Positions 12,801 through 23,900 of a stretch of DNA of 64,000 nucleotides are shown piece after piece. This stretch comes from Hydractinia symbiolongicarpus (lineage: Eukaryota; Cnidaria; Hydrozoa; Anthoathecata; Hydractiniidae), in NCBI RefSeq assembly GCF_029227915.1, contig NC_079887.1, positions 22,443,650 to 22,507,649 of the forward strand, read 5' to 3'. Position 1 is the first letter of the stretch. Every line of letters begins with the position of its first letter. Made by a program: the position numbers and the translations under genes. The notes under the pieces are model-generated. The model had not been told where the DNA came from, did not search any database, and saw only the letters and a list, made by a program, of their open reading frames with translations.

Positions 12801-13994
12801 TTAGCGTAGGTAGTTAACTTATCAAAATTTTTATTTTTAGAGTCTACAAGAGAAAAGAAACAGAAGAAGGTATTAGAAATTTATGTGTGATAGTGTGTGA
12901 TTTTGGTGACAGAATTACACCAATGATAATCTTCCAAAATTATTTAGTCTTTTAAATCATGCAAATTTCCATTTAACCTTTGATAAACAAGCTGTAGCAG
13001 CATAAGAATACATTGTTTTCTTTTGATATTTCTGCAATTATATTGGAAAAAATCCATGTTTTGTTTCAGCGTAAAAAAGAAGATGGAAGTGATAAAAAGA
13101 AAAAAGAGAAAAAGAAGAAGAGGAAAAAAGACAAGGTAAGGTTAATTATGTATAGGCCTGAGTGTTCCTTAATCGTTTATGCATATGGGCCTATTTAACT
13201 AATAGAGTTAACAAATGCCAATAATTTGTCAAATTTCCTCTCAGGGTTAAATAAAAGCACAATTTCATTGGGAAAAGGAAAATAGAATGCTAGCGCTAAA
13301 ATAATAACGCATTACTAAAAGTGTACTTATGTGCATGTGTGTGTTGTTATTTCTTTAATGAATGTAGCATTCCTATTCAATGAAGTTCTTAAAAAATATT
13401 AAGAAACCATGCAACTGCATACTTGTAACTCACGTGAGGAGTCAGCAATTGCTAAAACAACAAAGCCGACATAATAGTTATGTCAGCAATTAGTTGCTGA
13501 TATCCCAAAAAAAAGAAGAAAGGCTGTGTGTGAAAATGTATATATGATGCAAGTATTGATAGAATAAATGCTAAACTGTGGTTTACGTGTATATTCTGGA
13601 ATTTATTTAAAAATCTCAACTTAAAGAGACCATTTTTTTGTTTGTGTTGCGTTATGCAAGTTCTAAAGAACTACCTGTAGAAAAAATCATTTTATCAGTG
13701 TTTTTTACATATTGATTTTGTGGATCCCGAAATGATTTGTAGTTTTGTTTAAAAACTTTTAAACGCACAAAGTTAAATGCACACCACGATTTTAAAGTCA
13801 AAAAATAGTACCTAATATTGATACGTAAATGATAATTAAAAAATGTTATTGTTTGTTTTCATCTTCTTTTTTTCATTTTTGGCTTAACGGTTGTCTATGT
13901 CACCATGGACAGAGTAAATTTATGCCCCTTGCTCAATGCGGATTTTAATTTTAATTTTTAGAAAGGAGATCAAGATGAACCATCTGCTTCATGA
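6875..13994 (+). CDS. MED19: Mediator of RNA polymerase II transcription subunit 19 (eight exons, 196 aa)
   Basis: Exons: 6875-6968, 9295-9426, 11250-11283, 12328-12424, 12500-12605, 12841-12869, 13070-13135, 13962-13994. All introns are GT-AG, the phases agree and the total is 591 bases (196 aa plus TGA). MED19 is a head-module subunit of the nuclear Mediator complex that links transcription factors to RNA polymerase II. Diagnostic stretches are PFHLLRRKK at residues 23-31, the core with STFLPHLPG and IDKPPVGGRELVPLTE, GFRLMPGSVPDQF, and the KKKKKHKHKHH basic run. The C-terminal ~60 residues are Lys-rich, as in animal MED19. The chosen ATG (6875) gives an N-terminus that joins in frame to the conserved PFxLL block. 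Intron 1 is 2.3 kb; intron 2 hosts a MITE and two Helitron-like elements. Possible polyadenylation signals: AATAAA near 14254 and 14350. Confidence 0.94.
9461..9885. mobile_element. MITE with ~26-bp terminal inverted repeats, in MED19 intron 2
   Basis: The left end TACCGTAATACTTCGAATGG is mirrored at the right end (9860-9885) as an imperfect inverted copy ending ATTACGGTA. The ends are bounded by TA, compatible with a Tc1/mariner-type TA target duplication. The interior holds two poly-G tracts (about 9499-9516 and 9785-9796) and several GGCGTTTATTTAA-like words. No coding capacity. Confidence 0.7.
10468..11054 (+). mobile_element. Non-autonomous Helitron-like element, ~587 bp, in MED19 intron 2
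   Basis: It begins TCTTTATAATAATACGC and continues with GTGTCTGTCTGTCAC, like the short Helitrons elsewhere in this window. It ends ATTTATCGACTAG after a GTGGA...TCCAC hairpin, i.e. the Helitron 3' signature (stem-loop then CTRR). Left flank is A, right flank T, as expected for A|T insertion. The interior has four GACGTCA words (10613, 10702, 10811, 10972). No Rep/helicase ORF. Confidence 0.65.
11057..11176 (+). mobile_element. Mini-Helitron abutting the preceding Helitron
   Basis: It starts TCTATAATAATAGCC two bases after the CTAG end of the previous element, has GTCTGTCTGTCC, and ends with a degenerate CCATGGA...TCCACAGG stem, then GTTAACGACTGG (CTRR = CTGG) followed by T. Its right end lies 73 bp upstream of MED19 exon 3. 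Confidence 0.6.
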
Positions 13995-16900
13995 TGGCAA
14001 TGTTGGTTTTTGTAAATGCTTGTACATATATACATTGAGTTTACTCTTAAGTATCAACACATCATGGTTGAAATGTTGAACGTTAAACCAGACAAAAATT
14101 ATGATATTCAAATTATCATATCCGTTTGATAATGGCGTAATAAACAGTGCGCATAAAAGTGACTGGAACATATATGCATGGTATAATTTGTAAATACGAT
14201 TTTACAGAGTTTATAGATTCTTGAATGGTTAAAATCCTAAGAGCAAACAATAAAGGTTGGCATTTACAACATATGGAATTACCATATTGTATTAATTTCA
14301 TAGGATAAGAATTATTGAATGTAATGCAGGATTTTTAGCATATTTTTAAATAAATCAATACATCTATAAAGACGTTGTGTTTTATTATTATTAATATTAT
14401 TTCGTCTTACTTTTAACTTGTGTTTACTTTGTTTTAATTTATGTTTACTGAGGATAAGAATGGCTTCTAATCCACCACTTACATCTTTTATATAATTTTT
14501 TTCTTTAACTGCCGGAGAAAAAAACGCAGGGAATGGGGGCTAAACGACACAAACTCTGCTATTTTAGAAATTTACAGAGTACTTCAAACTGCCTCTTATT
14601 TATGCAGTATTGTCCTACAGATGTTACCAGAAAGCTGATGTCCTTTTTCTCTTCTCAAGATGGCTACCATCTTGAAAAAGCAAAATTAATGTCCTTCTCT
14701 TCTTAAGAGTCATAGAATCATTTTATAAGTTTAAGTGATAATTATTTTTGGGATGTCGAGTTTGGGGGCCCAAACTAGTATACCAGTATCAAAATCCTGC
14801 TTGATACATTACATGTTTAAGTCAATAGGCTTATAAATTGACTCTTGCCAGTGATTTTTAGTACAAATAGATTTTCTTTTGTTTTTTAGCATTTTAATTT
14901 TATTTATTGATCTTTTTATTTATTGATCTGTCACAGATTATTAACTGCCATAATACATTTTTATTTATAGGGATCCCATTGCAAAAGATGATGTTGGAAC
15001 ATTGTTTAACAAGTCTTGTTATTTTCCATTTTCAGGATATTTGTTTAAATGTTAAATGCGTTATAAATTAAAATTACTTTAGAAATAGTAAGCTTGACAT
15101 TTTTTTCGTAATCAGTAAAATTTAGACCTGTAAGGGATATGCATTTAATCTTTCTCAATGTATAAAGGTGGGCTTATTAAAATTTCCCCAAGATGGCATT
15201 TTTTGTCCTGCGTCCCTTAAATTTCAGCTTGAAATAGAATAACTGGGGATCTGCATGATGTTATGTCAGTAAATATATAGACCTTACACAAGTATTCCAA
15301 AATAAAACTTAATAAACTGGTGTGAAGATGGTGTTAAGACGTGAAGTTATTGGGTCTTTTAAAAGTTTGTATATGGAGACTATGGAGCACACCTTTTTTT
15401 CAATGGTATGTAGAATTATACTATTTTTTTTTAATGTTTTCTAATTTAGAATGTAAGTGCATCCAGGTTTAAACGTAGACCGAAATTTTGAAATGAGGCA
15501 TATATTTGGTTAATTGTTACAATCCTGTGTTCCTAGAAAATAACTATTTTTGTATGAGAATGCTGGGACAGATGACGTGTAATATGTCATTTCCTTTTAG
15601 TAGAATCCTCCTTGTAAATACAATGATGTTTTTCATGTGAACTATCAATGTCACAAATATTTGACCTATTTTCTGTTTTAGATACACTTTTGAATTTAAA
15701 AGTAGTAGCATACAAATAAGCATAGGAGACATTACCTTACCCGTCAATGTTGGAAAACTAAACAGTTTTCAATTTTTTTACTATTCCAAATACAGCTGAC
15801 TGTAAATGCTCTAATAAATGCTCCAGACGTTCTCCTGATTTTTGTTGTGGAAGTGGACTTTTCATTGTAGATAGCGGCTTGGTGTTTCTTAAAAACATTA
15901 CTGACAAATCTATAGCTATTTCATCTTAAATTTAACACAAATAAATTACTTAAATGAAGAAAATTCTAACAAGCGCCCTGATTTGACTGAAGAAAGGCGT
16001 TCACTAGAGACAGGGCGTACACCCTGTCTCTAGTCTCTAGTCTCCCTTCTCTTCTCTCATGCTCATAATTCAGTAGAGACAGGACGTTTAGGCATTCATT
16101 AGAGGCGGGGCAGTTATAAATTCATTTGAAATTGTAGGGGGTAGGGGGGATGGCCTTTATTGGAGACTGTTTGTTATTATAGCATTTAGAGTGCTGTTAA
16201 TTTTGTGTTAAAAACATTTGTGCTTTTTTTTAATTTACATGCCCTGAAACAACTTTAGTTTTGTTTCTTTGACGACATAACATATAATTTATTGCAGTCT
16301 TTAAGAAATTAAGTAAGATTTAGTTTTCTAAAAAATCTGTGATGCCATATGATATTGAACCTTATATTGAACATTTTTATTTTTCAATTAGATAGAATTT
16401 GTTGGTGGAAAACGTGATGTTTGTTTTTTCTAGTTTGTGTATAAAAAATGCTACCAAATCATTGGATGTAATTAATAATCTCTACAATAGCGTATACAGG
16501 TGGTTTTATAACTTGTCTATTATGGTTGCTGTACGAATACTTTTTTATGAATAAAATTATTTCTATTGAGTATTGTCGTGATAAAATTCCCTGGACGTGA
16601 CTAAACATGTGATTTAAATATTTTATTAACTTAGATTTTTCGTGATCCTGTAACATGAGATTTTATTCTTTTTTATTGATCTGATTTAGTATGGTAGTTT
16701 TGTGTTTACATTCTCAGTTGCTGCCCTGCACATGTGACCAACAAGGCAACGTTGAGAAAAGAAAATGGCAGATTTTTTCACTGTATGTTATTGTTTTTCT
16801 TTGCCTTTTTAATTAATTTATATTTATATTTTAATGTATTATTTATATTTTTTGTTCATCATTTGTTTACATCATTTTGAAACATTTTTATTATTCGTGA

Positions 16901-17978
16901 AAATTTTTCATCATCTATCCATCTTGTCATTTTATCACTTTTCGACAATCTGTTTTTATCAAATCATATTTTGGTTGCATGAATGAATTAGAAATAACTA
17001 ATTAAGTTAGCAAATTTGATTGGATTGTCTGGATTGTATAGCCTTATTTGGACATGTTTTCAATGTTAAGGATTTAAGATAAGTTGGAGAGTCTTATGAT
17101 AAAACTTGATTATAGGGGTTTGCAGAGAAAAATTAAAAACATGTAATTTTTTCGTTATTTTTGCTTTCAGACTATATTGAAGTGTTCAGTATGAAACAAC
17201 CAATATTACAGAATAAAATTTATAATAAATAATTAAATATGTAAAAAAAGAAACTGGATTAAAAGAATCGTTTATTCTTTCTTTTTTTTTCTTTCTTAAA
17301 ACAGAAATCCTTTGTTTATAAATTTTTCAAAAGCTGGTATAATGAAACTTAAAAGATCTGAAATATTTCATGAAGTACTGTTTTATGTTGGTAGGCACTG
17401 ATTTTTGATACACGAATATTAAGAATAAAGAAGTAAAAGATATATAAAATAAATTATAAAAAAAAAAATTTTTTATCTTCATCTGCGACGAAAATATGCA
17501 TCATTAAATCTGTTTTTGTTCAGAAATCTTTAAAATCGATTTTTATGGTAAGAAGTAGAAAAATATATTGTATTTCAACACATTTTTATATTTTGATAAA
17601 GAGATACACCTTTTGTGTGGCGCTGTTAGATGAACAATATATTGACCTATCCTATGAAGTGTCGTTGATAATATTAAAAAATGTTTTATCTCTGCTAAGA
17701 CTGAACATGCTTCGTAAAAAAAGCTGTCTTGAAAAATATTATTTTATATTAATTTAAGATTTATTTTATATTTGTTTTAGAAATATTCTCATGAGTCTTC
17801 TATATGCATGTTTGTTTTGTTTTGTTTTGATTTTGTATTTGTAGACTTTATTCAATCCTCTTCCAATGTACATAATCGTTATCATGCTAGATCACTGTGC
17901 ATGTTTAAATTGATATGTATAATGCTTTAGAACGTTCACGAGATTCACAAGATGAACCCACAGCTACGTTAATTTGCA
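13995..17978. other. MED19 3' UTR and intergenic DNA up to the coiled-coil gene
   Basis: MED19 3' UTR probably ends near 14280 or 14370 (AATAAA words). The rest is AT-rich with no supported coding gene. A good-context ATG at 16765 followed by a GTATGT donor at 16783 could be part of a 5' exon of the next gene, but the phase does not join the 17979 reading frame without passing the TAA at 17970-17972, so it would only be 5' UTR. Confidence 0.5.
16003..16034. repeat. Perfect 13-bp inverted repeat (hairpin), 6-nt loop
   Basis: ACTAGAGACAGGG at 16003-16015 is followed by a 6-base loop and its exact complement CCCTGTCTCTAGT at 16022-16034. Partial copies of the AGAGACAGG word lie just downstream (about 16073-16084). 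It may be the core of a decayed MITE. It is GC-richer than its surroundings. Confidence 0.8.
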
Positions 17979-20900
17979 ATGAATGCTGGGTATAAATTAT
18001 CACCAAACCAAGCTCCAGTTACTGATAATGAAGTTTTTATGTTACGACATGGAACAGTAGAAGACAAGCATGTTTCAGTTGAAGAGCTTCAATCCAAACT
18101 TTGTCATTTTAAACAGCAACTTAATCTCGTCAAAGCTTTGTACAACACCCAAGAAGAAGTGAAACCTATAGGCGCATTAGAACCTAGTAGTAAAAATACG
18201 AGTGGCTGTACATGCATACAAAATGATCTAAACAACAATAACAACAACACTAATAATTTAAACTGCCAAAAAGAGAAGTTTCAAACTAATAATATTTATG
18301 CAGATAATCCTTCAAAAACAAATGGAGCAAAATCGTGTGCTAAAAAACAACTTGCCAAAACAGACTGTAACATAGCTATGTCGCTGAATGCAGAAACCAA
18401 TAGAGGTTTACCTGAACATTCAGAAAGGACATCGAGTAACGATATCAATAGTTACAATAACAAGCCCTTGAGACAAAACAAACTGAGACGAGAAAACAGT
18501 AAAATACCAAGGATTGTTCCAAGCTCGCTGAAAAAAGACCAACATACAGAAAATCAAAAAATAAATTTAAAACAAGGTCACCAAAACAAAGTTACAAGTT
18601 TTAAGAAGTTTGGAAATACCTCAGCAGGAGGTAAGGTTAATTTAAAGTTCATGTTTGTGTAAAGTGGCTGGTAAACCTAATATTCAGGACTTTTTTTTCT
18701 TCTCCTGCAAATGAATTTAATTAATAGTGTCAACAACAACAAAAATTGGGAACTGTTTCTTCTTGCGAGAAACATTTATGTTACGACATCCGACTTAGGA
18801 GAGACAGTTATGTTGCGACATCCAATTTACGAGGGAAAGTTATGTTACGACATCGGATTGTGTTTCTGACAACTTTAAAAATAATGCATGTAGGCTGTTA
18901 TATACAACTAGGAATCCTTTTATGGAGGCCTTCTTCAGTGGGAATTTTTTTATTATATGGAACATTTTAGGCTTAAAACGTCTTCATACGGTTCTTAATG
19001 ATGAAAATGTCTTCTAAATAGGGATTTTATGAATTGAGAAAATATAATATTTCTGCTAGCTCGACAGTCAAGCTAGTTGAGTTAATTATTACCTAAGTTT
19101 CCACATCTTAGTTCTTAGAGATAATTTTTAATCTGTATTGATTTAGATGATTCAGTGTCAGAAAGTGAAATTCAATCATCGGAGACTGAATGCGATGGTA
19201 ACTTGAAACTTCGAAGAAAAGGGAAAACGTATGCACCATCTTATTTTGTACACATTTATTTTATTTTCTTTTTTTTTTCTTTTTTTTTACATTTTTATTA
19301 TTTTTATTATTTTTTTAGAAAAACTAGTTCTAACATTCGATCAAGACACTCAGTGGAAATAGAACGACTGAGAAACCTCTATGAAGAGAAATTTCAAGAA
19401 TTTCAACAAGAACTCAACGAGAAATCATCTATTAAAGAATTATCCTTAACAACAAAATTGAAATATTTTGAAACTTTAAATTTCGAATTACAAGAAAAAT
19501 GCAACCAGTTCGAACTCCAGTGTCAGTATTTACAAGATGAGACAAAAGTTCTGCGCACAAATAATACAAACAAGAATGAAAATATTGAAAAATTAAGTTC
19601 AGAGAAAACACAGATTAAAGATGAGTATGAAAAACTTCGAAAAGAAAGAAAAGAAATTGAAACAGAATTATTTAAAAGTCAACAGATGTTAAATGATTCC
19701 TTTCGGTGAGGATATATATTTATATTCTGGGCTGTTATCAGAAACACTAAAGAATGGCGACCTCAATACAGCAGTCTGCAAAAATTAACCTAAAACCAAT
19801 TTAAAGGGGCATTCACCAGCCTTTTATGCATATAGTTTGGTTTTGAATGAAATTCCGTAATTATTGTGCAACTATAGTGGAGATAAAAAAAAATTCTATC
19901 TCTACAACATTTGTTGTGCAACATCTCTTGTGATCCTTCTACGCCTGTGTTTTCAATAAAGTTCTTTCTGCAACGGTTGTTGTCCAACTTCTCTCGTTTC
20001 TGTTGTTGTCCAACTTCTCTCGTTTCTGTTTTCGTGCAACTTCTCTCGTTTCTGTTGTCGTGCAACTTCTCTCGTTTCTGTTGTTGTCCAACTTCTCTCG
20101 CTTCTGTTGTTGTCCAACTTCTCTCGTTTCTGTTGTCGTCAAACTTCTCTCGTTTCTGTTGTTGTCCAACTTCTCTCGTTTCTGTTGTTGTCCAACTTCT
20201 CTCGTTTCTGTTGTTGTCCAACTTCTCTCGTTTCTGTTGCTCAGCAATTTTTATGTTATTGAGGCTTATTTTGATGTACAGTTTCCCTGACAACTGTTGC
20301 GTTTCGTGCAACATCTATATTATAATACCCGTATACGTTTGTCTGTCTGTCTGCCTGTCACGCAAAATGGTAGCTTAGCTGCGACAGACGAACCCGTGGA
20401 TTTTTCCACGGGCTAACGACTAGTTCTTGAGTATTACCTTAAGTTTTTTATGTATAGAATTCGAACAGAAGCTGAGGAATATTTGCTGAAAATTCAAAAG
20501 AAACAGGTATGTAGAATGATGATGTTTTGAATCGAATGAGTTTGGTATGTCTTGTAGTAAGAGACGACCTTTATTCGTCATGTTGGTAGGCATGGTAACA
20601 GTCTTATTGTTATGGAAACAACGAAGGAAAAGATTTTTTTTTTGTTTCAAAGAAATCAGATATACAAACCGTTTATTTATCCATGTAGGAAAAAGTGATG
20701 CTATATAAAAGTCATCGTTCCCTACCCCTATGCCTATGATGAAATGAATCATTAGAACGAATTTTTCCTACAAGGTGAGATATTGATTGTAAACGAATAA
20801 AAATTTGTTTTCTTTGTTTTAGGGAAATTTAATTTCTGACTTACACGAGTCAGAAAAACAGAATGAAGTTTTGGAAAGAGAGATCGCTTCTTTAAAGAAG

Positions 20901-23900
20901 ATGTGTTTGGAGAATGATGAGAACATAAAATATCACCAACAAGTCGAGGAGGAACTCAAACAGTGTTTAGACAAAGCTATTCAACAGGTAACCATGTCTT
21001 TTTTAAAAGCAACGTCATTCTCTTGTTGCACATAAAGTCAACATTTGAAGTTAAAAATGAACCTGACGTCCCTGGTGGACGGAATAGTTCTCCGACGGAT
21101 TTATACAATGGCAAAATAGATGAATGCGGGTGAATACAAAGTCCTTAGTAGTTTGTATTGGCAAAAGTAACGGAAACGAAAATATCAATTTAAAATGATA
21201 AATTTGCAAAATTTAAATGTTTTCCCTAACAGTATTTAATAGCTTCAAGTATCTCCGTACCGTTCTGCTAGACTAGTACCGTTCGGTCCCCAGTCTGGAT
21301 AGTTAAAAAAACGTGCCCACTGGCTTACTACACTAATGATGTGTCCTACTAATATTTCTTCGCTGCTTATGTGCTTTTACAAAATGTGTGCTGCAGTCCT
21401 TTAGTAATGTCACTTTCCGTATTGTACCCTATAAGTGCAAATATCACAGGGGTATAGTTCTTGTTCAATTTAAAAATTATTTTAATTTGGTATTCTCATA
21501 GTAAAGCGAATGTTCAAGTCACTTTAAAAAGTTGACTAATCCACTTTTTAGTGTCATGATTAAATTGTCTCTTCATAGCAATTGTTGGAAATTTTTACAC
21601 ACTAACATGATTAACTCGCTTCACACATATATAGAATAAAAAAGGTTTTTAATTTTAATTTTTTTTTTTTTATTATTTTTTTTTTGCTGTAGGTTACACA
21701 GTTGGAACAACAAACCAGAGAAAAAGAAATAGAAAATAACCTCGCCTTTGATAAGGTAAACACATAATTTTTGTAGTATGTGAAATTCACTATAAAAAAC
21801 TACGCCCTGAAGTTAAAATATGGGGGATCAATAGTAGACCCGTATAGGTCTGTCCTTCTGTCACGCAAAATGGTAACCGCAGTTGCGAGACAACGGAAAT
21901 GCGGTAAATGAAGGACAGGCGAACCGTAAATTTATTTACGGGTTACCGACTAGTAAGATTACTCTTATCGTAACAAGTGAAATTATCAATTTATTAAGTC
22001 GGGTGTGTTTAAATGTACAAAAAACATAACAACTTTACGCTAAAGGTAACTTTTGCGATGTTTGATTTTATTAATGGTAAAGGTCTTTTGTTTTTTGTGT
22101 GATTGACTCAACACACCTAATAAGTTCTTGTAAAAGTTTAAAAGTTAAAATAACCACCTAATTTTTGATACATTTCCTCTTTTAACAGGGCGTTATTTTG
22201 GTCCTTCTTTTTCTTCTGGTAAATGTTTTCTCGGATAGTAAGATAAAACAGGGGCTTGCATGAAACATAATGTTTACTTTATAGAAGTTTTTTGAGAGAA
22301 AAGAACTTTTAAATGAAGGGATTAGAGATCCTTAAACTTAAAAAAGTCTAAACATTGAAGTTACTCCGTGCCATAGCACTTTTGTTGAAGTGAGAAGCCA
22401 TCTTAAAATATTAATTTTCACTCTTACTAAACATTATCTAACGCTGTGTATTATTCCCCGCAATATTAGCCCACCTAAGTATAATCCCCTTCCTGTGATA
22501 AGCCCGTTATCTAACTTATTGTTAACACTTGTCCACGTTTAACTAACCGTGTACCTATTACAAATAAAAATAGAACATCATGTGGAATCTGAATATCTGC
22601 AGAGAATTGTTGTTTTCCCTATAGAAGCCCACCCGCGTGTTAGCCCTTACCCGTGTATAAGCCCATCATAACACTGTGTGTTAACTCCACCCGTTTACAA
22701 GCCCCACCCGTGTATAAGCTCACGCGTGTATAAGCCTATCATACCCGTGTGTTTTAGCCCTCACCCGTGTATAATCCCCACCTGTGTAACTTGTAAAGTT
22801 GTACAAGCCCAGGCCTTATATTCAGAGGTTCACGGTATGCAATTATGTTAATTAAACTTGCTTACTGTTAGAACGGAATTCCAGAATTAATATTCAAACA
22901 TTTTTGTGATAAACTTTAAGCGTTTCTTAGAAGACTCTTTCTCACAGTTCCTGCTGTTGAAATATTTTATTTATTTATTTTTACCATTTAAGTTGGTGGA
23001 AGAACATGAAGTTTTGTTTCAAGAACACAAAACCATCAAGGTAATTTGATGTATTATCTTGCAAATCAATATTTTTTTGGTCATCTGAGTAAATTTGATA
23101 AAGCTTCGAAATCTTTTCCGACATTAAGAGCTCTTCTTAGGCTCATTTCAAGAATCCTTCAAAAAAAATTTGCTTCTCGCGAAAAGTTTTATTAGCTAAT
23201 TCGCGAAATTTCTCACCATTAATTATTTGTTTAAATTCATCTAAGAATGTTTTTGGTTTAAAAAATTTCCACTTTTCCTTAAATACGGTAAAGGCGTATT
23301 CACGAAAATATATTCCCATGAAATATCTGAATTCAATCGATTGGCGAATTCCTAAATATTTCGCGAGCAGCGCTATTCGCGAAATTTTCTGGCGATAAAG
23401 TTATAAGAGTTGAAAGGCATGATAAAAACACCCTGTGTCATTAAAATGTTGAATTGCCAGTGCTGAGTGTAAGGTGGATCGACAAAGCTCTTTATTTTAT
23501 TTCACGATTTGTCGATCCTTCGTTATTTATATAACTCCTCCTAATTTTTTCAAAGAAACATAACTTGTGAGTTTTTTGTGGTTTATGCGCGCCTATCTTT
23601 CCCACCTTGGCATTGTTTTTTGTAGTTTGTGCGCGCCTATCTTTCCCGCCTCTGTAATGTTTTATTTTTGCAGGTTTTATATGCAGAATCCATAAAAAGA
23701 ATCGAAGAATCAATGAAAGAAATTGATCATTTAAAAAGGTAAGTTTTATGCCCTGGGTTTCCAACAAACTGCATGGCGCATGCTCACAACATGCTCCTGG
23801 TCAGCGGTCATCAATAGTAAAAATAAGATCCTACGAATATAACAATAGTAAAAATAAGCGAAAAAGAAGTGATTCCTGAAAAAACAATGAAAAAGTTACC

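Noticed and set aside
16765-16782. Start exon for the coiled-coil gene
   Set aside because: Good ATG context and donor, but no phase joins it to the 17979 frame without a stop.
19790-20314. Long ORFs on both strands over the 26-bp minisatellite
   Set aside because: They exist only because a stop-free 26-bp unit is repeated; they lie in an intron with no other coding signal.
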